Shown here in pieces: positions 46,567 to 55,631 of a stretch of DNA of 64,000 bases; position 1 is the first letter of the stretch, and each line of letters starts with the position of its first letter. The notes under the pieces are model-generated. The model was given only the letters and a program-made list of their open reading frames with translations. It made no database searches and was not told where the DNA came from. The DNA comes from Exilibacterium tricleocarpae (GTDB taxonomy: Bacteria; Pseudomonadota; Gammaproteobacteria; Pseudomonadales; Cellvibrionaceae): positions 1 through 64,000 of the forward strand of contig NZ_ML660104.1 of the NCBI RefSeq assembly GCF_007004655.1, given 5' to 3'. A program made the position numbers and the translations under genes.

Positions 46567-47327
46567 GCGCGGCCACCGTCGATGATCAGCGCGTGCCCGG
46601 TAATCATGGCCGACGCCCGGGAGGCCAGAAACAAGGCGGACTGGGCGACATCCTCCGCTGAAATAGTGGTTTTCAGGCTCTGTTGCCGCAGGCACTCCTG
46701 CACCGCCGCGGGTGTCGCCCAGAGGCGTTTCTGGCGCTCGGTCATAACCCAGCCCGGCACCAGCGCGTTGACCCGGACATTGTCCGGTCCCAACTCCCGC
46801 GCCAGGGCTTTGGTCAGGCCGACGATGCCGGCCTTGGCGGTGACATAGGAAGAGTAACCGGCCAGGCCGAGTACCGAGGCATTGGAGCCGACATTGATAA
46901 TGCTGCCGCCGCCGCGCCGCTTCATACCCGGCAGTGCCGCCTGGGCGGTAAAGAAGTGAGGGCGCAGATTGGTGTTGAGGGAATCGTCCCACTGCTCGGG
47001 TTTAAAATCCGCCAGCGAGTGACGGTCGTCCCGAGCGGCGTTGTTGATCAGCACACCGAGTGGCCCGAGTTCCGCCTCGGCGCGGGCCACCGCCGCCTGC
47101 AGGCAGTCGACGTCACGGATATCGCAGTGAATGAACAGGGGTTTGGCGCCGGTGCGCGTTTCGACAGTCTCGCAAAGTTGCTGCGCCGCTTGGTCGGCGA
47201 TGGATACAAATGCGACTCTGGCGCCCTGGCGGGTGAAGGCATCTACACAGGCGGCGCCGATACCGGCATCGCCACCGGTAATGAAAACGGTGTTGTCCTG
47301 CAGGTCGGTGTAGGTTGAATACCACAT
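46563..47327 (-). CDS. SDR sugar dehydrogenase (galactose/xylose 1-dehydrogenase-like)
   Basis: 254 residues from the ATG at 47327. The NAD(P)-binding glycines are in TGGDAGIG; the active site is Ser in GSNASVLG and YxxxK in YSSYVTAKAG. The block NNAARDDRHSLADF and LPGMKRRGGGSIINVGS closely resemble Caulobacter-type xylose/galactose 1-dehydrogenases. It should oxidise an aldose to the lactone in the cytoplasm. Translational overlap with dgoK supports galactose or a close relative as substrate. An in-frame start at 47399 would add 24 atypical residues. Confidence 0.9.
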   Translation of the reverse strand: MWYSTYTDLQDNTVFITGGDAGIGAACVDAFTRQGARVAFVSIADQAAQQLCETVETRTGAKPLFIHCDIRDVDCLQAAVARAEAELGPLGVLINNAARDDRHSLADFKPEQWDDSLNTNLRPHFFTAQAALPGMKRRGGGSIINVGSNASVLGLAGYSSYVTAKAGIVGLTKALARELGPDNVRVNALVPGWVMTERQKRLWATPAAVQECLRQQSLKTTISAEDVAQSALFLASRASAMITGHALIIDGGRA

Positions 47328-47646
47328 AGTGTGATTCTCGTACCTCGGGGGCGCCTGTGCATTCTTAGTCGTGCCGCTGCCGCCGCGTTGAATTGTCATA
47401 TATAGCTGATTAATATAATCATCGCCAGCCGGTTATTGTACAGTAGTATCCAAGCGGTGTTTGGTGCCGGCGCAGAGTTCTAGAAAAATCTAGCTTCTTG
47501 TTCTATGCCTATGATTCTGATAGGGAATCCGTCATACTCCTTACCCTTTGCAGGGCTAGTGGGCTAGGGAATATAAAAAGTTGCGCCAGTTTCCACGGGC
47601 GACGACAGTGGCTTCGACTTGACCGCGACGACGAGTTGACTATTTC
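47328..47646. promoter_or_regulatory. Divergent control region of the SDR/dgoK operon and dgoR-like gene
   Basis: 319 bases between two divergent starts, partly AT-rich near 47400-47530 (GTATCCAAGC, then TCTAGAAAAATCTAG, a near-perfect palindrome at 47480-47494). The palindrome is a reasonable candidate operator for the GntR regulator. Confidence 0.45.
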
Positions 47647-48390
47647 ATGGTAGAAAGTAACCGCAGTTTGACCCAAACCATCGTTCAAGACCTGGGGCTG
47701 GCCATTGTGTGTGGCACCTACAGCGCCGGCAACCCTTTTCCTATCGAAGCCGAACTCTGCAAGCATTATCAGGTCAGCCGCAGCATTTTGCGCGAAGCGG
47801 TGAAGATGCTGACCTCCAAGGGCCTGCTCAACGCGCGCCCGCGCCAGGGCACCTGGGTGGAGCCCGAGCAGAGCTGGAATCTCCTCGACCCGGATGTGTT
47901 GCGCTGGCTGTTGGAGCGCAAGTTTTCCCTGAACCTGCTGGCGGAATTTACCGAGGTGCGCCTGGCCATTGAACCCCAGGCTGCGGCCCTTGCGGCCGAG
48001 CGCGGCAGTGAGGCGCAAGTGGCGCAGATTCAGCGCGCCATCGAGCGGATGGAGGCGGCCGAGGTGGGCGACGACGATCCGCTGTTGGCGGATATCGCCT
48101 TTCATGTTGCAGTGCTGGAGGCCAGCGGCAATCGGTTTTACGCTCGCCTGCAGGACCTTATCGATACGGCGTTGCGGATCAGCATCCGTTTGACCAATCA
48201 ATTTAAAGGGGTGGCTGTCGCCAGTGTGGCAGACCATCGCAAGGTACTCGACGGCATTCTGGCGCGAGACCCCGAACGGGCCCGGGCAGCTTCCTGCGCG
48301 TTGATCAGTGAAGCGATGGAATTGATTCAGAAGGTGCAGTCCGAGAGCGGTAAAACCGGGAAAGGCGAATCGGAAAAAACCGGGCCCTAG
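47647..48390 (+). CDS. DgoR-like GntR/FCD transcriptional regulator
   Basis: 247 residues, divergent from the SDR/dgoK operon. The winged helix (~8-75) has IPI-like EAELCKHYQVSRSILREAVK, and the FCD domain follows (FTEVRLAIEPQAAALAAERG; DIAFHVAVLEASGNRFYARL). The whole protein resembles E. coli DgoR, which represses galactonate genes until a sugar acid binds. Its place beside dgoK supports the same role. The divergent promoter lies in 47328-47646. Confidence 0.88.
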   Translation: MVESNRSLTQTIVQDLGLAIVCGTYSAGNPFPIEAELCKHYQVSRSILREAVKMLTSKGLLNARPRQGTWVEPEQSWNLLDPDVLRWLLERKFSLNLLAEFTEVRLAIEPQAAALAAERGSEAQVAQIQRAIERMEAAEVGDDDPLLADIAFHVAVLEASGNRFYARLQDLIDTALRISIRLTNQFKGVAVASVADHRKVLDGILARDPERARAASCALISEAMELIQKVQSESGKTGKGESEKTGP

Positions 48391-49134
48391 CGGGTCCGTT
48401 CCCGAAAGCTGCGATATTGGCAGACTCAGTCACAGAAAGCCTGGTTTGGGACGGTGCGGTCCTGGGCGGTTCGCGTGAAGGTGCTGTCCCCAGCGGCACT
48501 CGCTTCAGGTGCCTGCTTTCGCTTCGGGCGCCTACTTTTGGTGGGGGTGCTTCTTAAGCGGAGCGTGCCAATTGATAGGTCTGCCTCTGGAGAGGGCTTT
48601 CAGAAACACGGACTAGGCGTCCCCTCGATGAACCCGTCCTTGGGGACTTCCCGACAGCATCCCTGCTGTCGAGAGTTTCTGAAAGCCCTCTCCAGAGGCA
48701 GACCTACCCACAGTATTCTTAATCAAGACCGATACGACTGGGGCAGGGATCGATAAATTGGCGCAAATCCTCTTGGGTACCACTCCCACCAAAAGCAAGC
48801 GCCCGAAGCAAGTACTATTCTGCTCCGATCCCATACCTTGCTATCGGAGGCGGGACTCGAATCCACACCGTGCCAATCAAAGCTATAAAGGTCCGGCCCT
48901 GCGCCTATCGGCAAGCCCGGCCGGTCACTGTGCTTTGACTCCCGGCCTGGAAATGTGGTAAAAAGTGGCTGAATAATATGATAAATCAGACATAATAACT
49001 GCTCAGCAATCCAAAACGCCGACCGGGCTGAAAACCGGCTACATTAAAGGCGACGATGAAAATAAGATGGCTGGAGTGGCGTTTCCCGCTACAGGTCGCG
49101 CGCGGCCGAGCCTGCGGAAAGTCGGGGAGAGATA
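48391..49134. other. Gap of about 740 bases carrying the inverted-repeat element
   Basis: Besides the element at 48499-48830, a tRNA T-arm-like stretch (reverse strand, ATTCGAGTCC at ~48850-48862) is visible, but no whole tRNA can be folded. The last ~100 bases hold the promoter side of the symporter gene. No protein gene is supported. Confidence 0.5.
48499..48830. repeat. Long imperfect inverted-repeat element with 31-bp perfect arms
   Basis: The inner arms are exact 31-bp inverted copies at 48577-48607 and 48675-48705 (beginning AGGTCTGCCTCTGGAGAGGG). Between them lies a smaller GACAGC/GCTGTC hairpin. Further out, TGCCAATT and AATTGGCG, and then CCACCAAAAG-AGCGCCCGAAG blocks, again pair imperfectly. 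The outer blocks match the 19-bp repeats at 45491. No transposase is inside, so it resembles a MITE or composite REP element. Confidence 0.75.
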
Positions 49135-50595
49135 ATGGATTTGCAAGCGGTTCAGGTTGGCGTCTTCGCTTTTATCACAGCGCTTATCGGCTTTGTTACC
49201 TATTGGAAGTGTCGCGGCGCCAGACACTCCTCGGACTCCAATAAGGAATACTTTCTCGCCGGCGGCGGACTGAGCTGGATTTTTGTCGCCGGCTCCATCA
49301 CGCTCACCAACCTCAGCACCGATCAACTGGTCGGCATGAACGGCAACCAGATGGCGCTGCTGGCCTGGTGGGAGTTCGCCGCGGTGGTGGGGCTGATTAT
49401 TCTGGCCAAGGTGTTTCTGCCGGTTTACTACAAATACAACTGCACCACCACCACCGAGCTGCTGGAAAAACGCTATAAAGACAAACATATCCGCGCGACC
49501 ATCTCCGTTTTGTTCCTGCTCGGCAATGTCTTTATCTATCTCCCCATCATGCTCTATACCGGCTCGCTGTTTATGCAGTCGATGTTTGGCATAGATACGC
49601 CGATCATTATCCTGTCCGCCGTTTTCGCCATCGTCGGCGCCGCCTATGCGGTGTTGGGCGGACTGCGCGCCGTGGCCATTTCCGATACGTTTAGCGGCGT
49701 GCTGTTACTGGGTATGGGGATTGTGGTGGTGCTGCTGGCGCTGGCGGCGATAGACTACGACTTCAGCGGTATTCCCGCCGAGCGCCTGACCATGATCGGC
49801 GACAATGAGTCGCCGATCCCCTGGCATACCTTATTGACCGGCATGATTTTCATCCAGGCGTTTTACTGGAGCACCAACCAGAATATCACCCAGAGGGCCA
49901 TGGCCGCGCCCACCCTGCGCGAAGCGCAAAAGGGCGTATTTGCCGCCGCCGCCATCCGCCTGTTGATTGTGCCTGCCATTATCGTGCTGCCGGGTATCGT
50001 CTCCTACAAACTTTACGGGGATATTGGTGACGCCGCTTACGGGCGTGTTGTCGGCGACCTGATGCCGACCTGGATGTCCGGCGCTTTTGCCGCCGCGGTG
50101 GCGGCGGCCGTGCTGACCAGTTTCAACAGCTTTTTGAATTCGTCGGCTGCGCTTTATGTTTGCGATATTCACGAGAAATATATCAGCCCCAACCCCAATG
50201 TGCCGAAGCTGAGCGGTTATATCACCGGTCTGTTTGTGCTGGTCGCACTGCTGCTGGTGCCGGTCTACGACGGAGCAGACAGTATCATCAACCTGGTGCA
50301 ACAACTGAACGGCCTGCTGAGCATGCCGATTCTGTCCACCTTCGTGGTCGGTCTGGTGTTTCGCAATGTCGATGCGCGCGCCGCTATTATTGCCGTGATT
50401 TCCGGTGTTGGTCTGTACGCGTTTTTCTCTTTCGTGTGGATGCCGCTGCACTATATCCACATGATGTTCTTTACCCTGGGTTTCTGTATTTTGACGGCAC
50501 TCGGCGTCAATCGCGCAGTTTACGGCAAGCGCGCAGAGCTGGTTTGGAAATCTGATAACGCTGATGCGGTACAGCTCGATGCAAAAGGGGGCTGA
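49135..50595 (+). CDS. Sodium/solute symporter (SSS family, SGLT-like)
   Basis: 486 residues with ~13-14 hydrophobic helices. The SSS pattern is clear: YFLAGGGLSWIFVAGSITLT near the start, NLSTDQLVGMNG, then FYWSTNQNITQRAMAAPTL, the signature region of sugar/Na+ symporters. It should import a monosaccharide or similar solute with sodium. It lies between the galactose-oxidation module and the TonB/halogenase group, so it may supply sugar for the SDR/DgoK route. Confidence 0.93.
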   Translation: MDLQAVQVGVFAFITALIGFVTYWKCRGARHSSDSNKEYFLAGGGLSWIFVAGSITLTNLSTDQLVGMNGNQMALLAWWEFAAVVGLIILAKVFLPVYYKYNCTTTTELLEKRYKDKHIRATISVLFLLGNVFIYLPIMLYTGSLFMQSMFGIDTPIIILSAVFAIVGAAYAVLGGLRAVAISDTFSGVLLLGMGIVVVLLALAAIDYDFSGIPAERLTMIGDNESPIPWHTLLTGMIFIQAFYWSTNQNITQRAMAAPTLREAQKGVFAAAAIRLLIVPAIIVLPGIVSYKLYGDIGDAAYGRVVGDLMPTWMSGAFAAAVAAAVLTSFNSFLNSSAALYVCDIHEKYISPNPNVPKLSGYITGLFVLVALLLVPVYDGADSIINLVQQLNGLLSMPILSTFVVGLVFRNVDARAAIIAVISGVGLYAFFSFVWMPLHYIHMMFFTLGFCILTALGVNRAVYGKRAELVWKSDNADAVQLDAKGG

Positions 50596-51039
50596 CATGC
50601 CTCGACTATAACTTGATGCAGCCACCCGATGTAGATCCCGCTTATCGCCACCTCGTGCCTCCCGGAGAGCACTCCCTTCCGAATTAACGCGCCCTTCCCG
50701 GCAGAGCGTCTATACTAAAAAATAAAATAATAGCCCCAGCATAAGGCGGGGCATTGCGTAGTCTGATTGCCCGGTAACAGCCCGGGTCCGATATCACCGA
50801 AAACAGTAAAAAGCTTAGCGTCGGACTCAAGGTTTCACCGTGTTTGCGATTGTGGAATCACTGCCGCCCGGTGCGTCTGAACCAAAAATAAATTGCGCCC
50901 AGAACCTCTTTACGGTTGACAGTTGCTATGACCAAAATTATATTATTTGTATGATATATACTAATATATATCTTATACATAAGCAGGGTTGCGAAAAGAG
51001 CTACTAGATATATCCATAATAAAGATAGAGAGAATAGCT
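50596..51039. promoter_or_regulatory. Upstream region of the TonB receptor with AT-rich palindrome
   Basis: The arms TGTATGATATATA (50948-50960) and TATATATCTTATACA (50965-50979) form an imperfect inverted repeat ~60 bases before the start. The position suits a promoter with a regulator site. Nothing else was recognised in these 440 bases. Confidence 0.45.
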
Positions 51040-53910
51040 ATGTTACTGGACCCGAAGAGTACCCATTTGTGGAAAAGAGACACGCTGGCGGCGGCAGTTG
51101 CCGGGGCGGTGGCATTAGCCGGCCTGGCGGGCGTGGCACAGGCTCAGGATGGGGTCATCGAGGAGGTCATGGTTACCGGTATTCGCGGCAGCCTGACCCG
51201 TGCCATGGATATCAAACGCGATGCCGACGGCGTCGTCGATTCGATCTCGGCGGAAGACATCGGCAAGTTTCCCGATCTCAACGTGGCGGAATCCCTGCAG
51301 CGGGTGACGGGGGTGTCCATCGACCGCAGTGGCGGCGAGGGGCAGGCGGTGACCGTGCGCGGCCTGGGTCCGCAATTTAACACCGTGCTGGTGAACGGTC
51401 GTCAACTCGCCACCGACAGCTTCGGCCGCGAGTTCAACTTTGACGTCCTGGCGGCGGACCTGATTACCGGCGCCGATGTCTACAAGAGCACCAGGGCGGA
51501 GTTACAGGAAGGCGCTATCGGCGCAACCATCAATATTTCAACGGCCAAGCCTTTTGATAACCCCGGCCTGCAACTGGTCGGCTCTTTCAAAGGTATGTAT
51601 GAGACACTGTCCGAAGAGACCTCGCCTTCCGGTTCGTTTCTGGTCAGCAACACCTTTGCCGACGATACCGTCGGGGTTTTACTGGCCTACAGCCGCCAGG
51701 AGCGCGACGTTCAGATCAATCGCATCGAAACCGCCGGCTGGCGCCCGGGGCAAACCATTTCCAACAATGCCGGCGACAACGACCCCGATACGACAGAGGT
51801 CTTGTTTACCAATGCCTACATTCCCCGTAACTGGGACCAGATTGTCGATCAGCAGGAGCGCACCAGGGATAATGCCAGCCTGGTATTTCAATTCGCACCC
51901 TCCGATGATGTGACGATTACCCTCGATGGTTTTATTTCCAAGTTTGAAGTGGATTCGCAGGTAACGGACCTGGCCTCCTGGTTTGAGCCCGACCGGGTCG
52001 GCGAGGCGACCATCGATCCGGCCACCGGTACTTTGCTGAGTTTTACCCAGGAAGTGGGCTTGAGTGTCAGCAGTGGTGATCCGGCAACTGACTTTGTCTC
52101 CCATACGCGTTTTTCCCGCGATGTCAGCAACGACGGCTTTGGTCTCAATGTAGAGTGGCATATTAACGATCAATTGAAAGCCAACTTTGATGCCTCCACC
52201 TCCACCGCGGAGAACGACAGAGCCGGGCGCGATCGCTTTAATGTAGTGGGTATCATTAACAGCTACAGTTTCGACGGCACTGGCGGTACGCCGACGGTAA
52301 GGCACGATGGTTTTGAGAACGGCCAGCTTCCCGATCCCAGCCTGTCCCGCCTGCACTACAACGAAAAAGGCAACCGATTTTCGGATGAGGATGAAATAAC
52401 GGAGTATAAAGCCGACTTCGAATACCAGTTCGATCACGAGACGTTCCGCCAGGCCAGTTTCGGTATCTACCGGCAGGAGCGGGAGAAATCCAGTTTTCAG
52501 ATCTTCGCCAGTCAATGCCAGTTTTGCGGTTACAATACGCCAGCGCCCAACGATATCCTGAATTTCCGGCCGTTTCGGGCCGAGAACTTCTTCGGCGGCC
52601 TGATCGATACCTTCTACACCTATGACGGCGATGCCTATGTCCAGTTTCTGGAGGATGAGGGCTTTCCCATCGAGCCGGTGCTGCAGAACAACCGCTATAC
52701 TATCAACGAAGATATCACCAGTGTGTACGCCGACCTGGTAATGGATTTCGAGGTCCGCGGCATGCCGCTGACCGTCAACGTCGGCGGTCGTTATGCGCAA
52801 ACCGATATCGATGTGGCGGCGGTGCAGGCGTTTATTTCCGATGTGGTGCCCACCACGGACCTGACCCTGTTTGCCAACCGTTTTGGGCAACCGGTCAATA
52901 TCTCCGACGGCGGCGACTATTCCGATTTTCTACCCACCCTCAGCGCCAAGCTGGACGTTCGTGATGATATGGTGGTGCGGTTTGCCGCTTACAGCTCGAT
53001 GACCCGCCCGACCATGTCGGAGTTGTCGCCGGCCACGACCTTCAATGAACCGCGGCGCCAGAACCTGACCGCCCAGGGGGGTAACTCAAACCTCAATCCG
53101 TTTACATCGGACAACTGGGACTTGTCCTTCGAGTGGTACTACAACGACGCCAGTGTGTTTTCTGTCGCTTATTTCGAGAAAGAAGTGGATGATTTTATCA
53201 CTAGTGTTTCGGCGCTGGAAACCTACGCAATGACCGACCGCATGGGTCCGGACTTCAGGTGCGCTTTAGGTTTCGCATTTGGCGATTTGGATAATGATCC
53301 CGATACACCCCTGCAAGACCTCTGCGATCCTGCGAATGAGCTTGACCCGGATCGGCCCGGTGTGGATTTGGTGGCTATCACCGACGAGTTGAATGGTGCG
53401 GAGGAAGTGTACAGAGTCAACCGACCGCAAAACAGCGAATCGGCGGATATTGATGGCTGGGAAATAGCACTCACCCATGTCTTTGATAACGGTTTTGGTA
53501 TCGCGGCCAATGCCACCTTCGTCGACAGTAATGTCAGCCTGGGCGCCGATACCACCGAGACTTTTGCGCTGGAGGGGCTGGGTGACTCGCAAAACCTGAT
53601 CTTGTTCTACGAAGCTGACAACTGGCAGGTGCGTGTCGCTTACAACAACCGCGACGACTTCCTGCGTTTTGTCGACAACACCAACAGGAACTCGGGCGGT
53701 ACCACCGGCGAGCCGGTCAATACCGAAGAATTCGGCCAGTGGGACATCAGCGGCAGTTACGATATCACCGATAACCTCACCCTCTTCTTCGAGGGTATCA
53801 ATGTGACCGAGGAAGAACTGGTGCAAACCGGTCGCTTCAAGAACCAGATCTACAATATTGAAGACAACGGTTCCCGTTATGCGATCGGTATCCGGGGTAA
53901 ATTTTTCTAG
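51040..53910 (+). CDS. TonB-dependent receptor, Xanthomonas/Caulobacter type
   Basis: 956 residues from the ATG at 51040 (GAGAGA upstream); an in-frame TTG at 50989 is less likely. A signal peptide ending AGVAQAQ precedes IEEVMVTGIRGSLTRAMD and VVDSISAEDIGKFPDLNVAE, the hallmark plug of this large receptor group, which imports carbohydrates in many marine bacteria. A long beta-barrel follows, ending in Phe. It is followed by a strong terminator and the halogenase/SapC pair, a common neighbourhood for this group. Confidence 0.96.
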   Translation: MLLDPKSTHLWKRDTLAAAVAGAVALAGLAGVAQAQDGVIEEVMVTGIRGSLTRAMDIKRDADGVVDSISAEDIGKFPDLNVAESLQRVTGVSIDRSGGEGQAVTVRGLGPQFNTVLVNGRQLATDSFGREFNFDVLAADLITGADVYKSTRAELQEGAIGATINISTAKPFDNPGLQLVGSFKGMYETLSEETSPSGSFLVSNTFADDTVGVLLAYSRQERDVQINRIETAGWRPGQTISNNAGDNDPDTTEVLFTNAYIPRNWDQIVDQQERTRDNASLVFQFAPSDDVTITLDGFISKFEVDSQVTDLASWFEPDRVGEATIDPATGTLLSFTQEVGLSVSSGDPATDFVSHTRFSRDVSNDGFGLNVEWHINDQLKANFDASTSTAENDRAGRDRFNVVGIINSYSFDGTGGTPTVRHDGFENGQLPDPSLSRLHYNEKGNRFSDEDEITEYKADFEYQFDHETFRQASFGIYRQEREKSSFQIFASQCQFCGYNTPAPNDILNFRPFRAENFFGGLIDTFYTYDGDAYVQFLEDEGFPIEPVLQNNRYTINEDITSVYADLVMDFEVRGMPLTVNVGGRYAQTDIDVAAVQAFISDVVPTTDLTLFANRFGQPVNISDGGDYSDFLPTLSAKLDVRDDMVVRFAAYSSMTRPTMSELSPATTFNEPRRQNLTAQGGNSNLNPFTSDNWDLSFEWYYNDASVFSVAYFEKEVDDFITSVSALETYAMTDRMGPDFRCALGFAFGDLDNDPDTPLQDLCDPANELDPDRPGVDLVAITDELNGAEEVYRVNRPQNSESADIDGWEIALTHVFDNGFGIAANATFVDSNVSLGADTTETFALEGLGDSQNLILFYEADNWQVRVAYNNRDDFLRFVDNTNRNSGGTTGEPVNTEEFGQWDISGSYDITDNLTLFFEGINVTEEELVQTGRFKNQIYNIEDNGSRYAIGIRGKFF

Positions 53911-53994
53911 GCGTTATCCGGTGTTGCCGCAGTAGCGGGCAATTGCGGGGCGGCTATCAGGCCTCCGGGGCACCGGAAACATACCTCTGCGGCT

Positions 53995-54031
53995 AATAAA
54001 GGCTCGCGTTATTTTCGCGAGCCTTTATTTT
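53995..54031 (+). terminator. Rho-independent terminator after the TonB receptor
   Basis: AATAAAGGCTCGCG (53995-54008) and its exact reverse complement (54016-54029) form a 14-bp perfect stem with a 7-base loop, followed by a short T-run. It lies 85 bases after the stop. Confidence 0.9.
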
Positions 54032-54078
54032 ATATAGAATATTGCATGCCTGATCCCTAGCCTGGACGGTTTAAAGCC

Positions 54079-55602
54079 ATGCCTGATCCCGTAGAAAAAA
54101 TTGTCATCGTCGGCGGCGGCACTGCCGGTTGGCTGACTGCCGCGATTGTGGCCGCCCACCACCAGAGCAAACAGCCCGGCGGGTTGCAGGTCACCCTGGT
54201 GGAATCCTCGGACATTCCCACGATCGGTGTCGGTGAGGGGACCTGGCCCACCCTGAAAAACACCATGCAACAGATCGGCATCAAGGAAAGTGAGTTCTTC
54301 AACAGTTGTCATGCCGCGTTTAAACAGGGGGGCAAATTTGTCGATTGGGTGCATGGCAATGGTGATTTTTACTATCACCCTTTCACCGTACCGCTCGGTT
54401 ATGGGCGTCTCGACCTGGCCCCCTATATCGAGGATATTGCCAACTATGCGCCGGACGCCAACTTTCAGCACCATGTCTGTGAAGCCGGTCTCGCGCCGAG
54501 GACCATGGCCGAGTCGGAGTTCAAAGGTCCTTGTAACTATGCCTACCACCTGGATGCCGGTGCCTTTGCCGATCTTCTCAAGCGGCATTGCAAGGCCAAT
54601 TTGGGTGTCGAGCATATAGTCGATACAGTGCAAGAGGTGAAGCTGGCGGCAGATGGAGGCATAGGCTCTGTAGTACTTGCCGGGCGAGGTGCGCTGACGG
54701 CTGATCTGTATGTCGATTGCACCGGTTTTGCTTCTTTGTTGTTGGGTGACAAGCTGGCGGTACCCTTTGTGAATACCGACGACGTACTATTCAACGATAC
54801 GGCGCTGGCCATGCAGGTCCCCTACGCAACGGATGACAGTCCGCTGGCCTGTAACACCATAGCGACAGGACAACGCGCGGGTTGGATATGGGATATCGGT
54901 TTGACGCATCGCCGCGGTGTTGGCTATGTCTATTCCAGTGACTATATCAGTGATGACGAGGCGGAGAGCGATTTACGCCGGTACCTGGGTGCTGCCGCAG
55001 AGGGGCTGAACGCCAGAAAAATCCGATTCAGCTCCGGGCATCGGGCTCAGTACTGGAAGAAAAATTGTGTCGCGGTCGGCTTGGCAGCAGGGTTTGTCGA
55101 GCCACTGGAGGCGACGGCCATTATGCTGGTGGAAATATCGGCCCGTTATATCGCCGAAAACCTGCCGCCGGATAACGGCGTAATGCCAATTACCGCCAAG
55201 CGATTCAACGCCCAGATGGAGTATCGGTGGCGGCGTATCATCGATTTTCTCAAGTTGCACTATATGTTGAGCCAGAGACCTGAGCCCTACTGGCGGGCTC
55301 ACCGCCGCGAGGAGACGATACCGGAAAGCCTGCGCGAGGACTTGGCGTTGTGGGCCCACCGCGGGCCCACCAGGGAAGACTTCGACAGCGCTGTGGAGCT
55401 GTTTCCCGCGGCCAGTTACCAGTATGTTATTTACGGCATGGGTTTCAAACCTGACTTCACTCGCCAGACCTATTTGTACCGCCGCCAGCAGGAAGCGGAG
55501 AAGATTATTCAACGCAATAGACAACTGACGGAGCAAATGTTACAAACGCTACCCCCGCACAGGGAATATATAGAGCAGTGGCTGGCCACTGCCAACAAGT
55601 AA
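54079..55602 (+). CDS. Flavin-dependent tryptophan halogenase-like protein
   Basis: 507 residues. The FAD site is IVGGGTAGW (~10-18), the catalytic Lys sits in HAAFKQGGKFVDW (Lys82), the W-x-W motif is GWIWDIG (269-271), and FVEPLEATAIML matches the C-terminal conserved block. In this clade it is normally beside a TonB receptor and SapC, and true chlorination of tryptophan is unproven; it may modify a peptide or glycan-linked compound. The reading frame begins 19 bases after a near-copy of its own first codons. It is followed closely by sapC. Confidence 0.9.
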   Translation: MPDPVEKIVIVGGGTAGWLTAAIVAAHHQSKQPGGLQVTLVESSDIPTIGVGEGTWPTLKNTMQQIGIKESEFFNSCHAAFKQGGKFVDWVHGNGDFYYHPFTVPLGYGRLDLAPYIEDIANYAPDANFQHHVCEAGLAPRTMAESEFKGPCNYAYHLDAGAFADLLKRHCKANLGVEHIVDTVQEVKLAADGGIGSVVLAGRGALTADLYVDCTGFASLLLGDKLAVPFVNTDDVLFNDTALAMQVPYATDDSPLACNTIATGQRAGWIWDIGLTHRRGVGYVYSSDYISDDEAESDLRRYLGAAAEGLNARKIRFSSGHRAQYWKKNCVAVGLAAGFVEPLEATAIMLVEISARYIAENLPPDNGVMPITAKRFNAQMEYRWRRIIDFLKLHYMLSQRPEPYWRAHRREETIPESLREDLALWAHRGPTREDFDSAVELFPAASYQYVIYGMGFKPDFTRQTYLYRRQQEAEKIIQRNRQLTEQMLQTLPPHREYIEQWLATANK

Positions 55603-55631
55603 AACGGTCGATAATAAAACAGAAGGCAAGC

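Noticed and set aside
46566-46992. 142-residue extension upstream of DgoK
   Set aside because: It is the antiparallel/other-frame reading of the SDR gene; DgoK starts at the ATGA overlap at 46566.
48845-48930. tRNA-like sequence on the reverse strand
   Set aside because: A T-loop-like ATTCGAGTCC is present, but the T-stem has a mismatch at its closing pair, and no acceptor or anticodon arm can be folded.
48454-48961. Two frames inside the inverted-repeat element
   Set aside because: They arise from the repeat itself (each reads parts of the other arm) and do not look like proteins.
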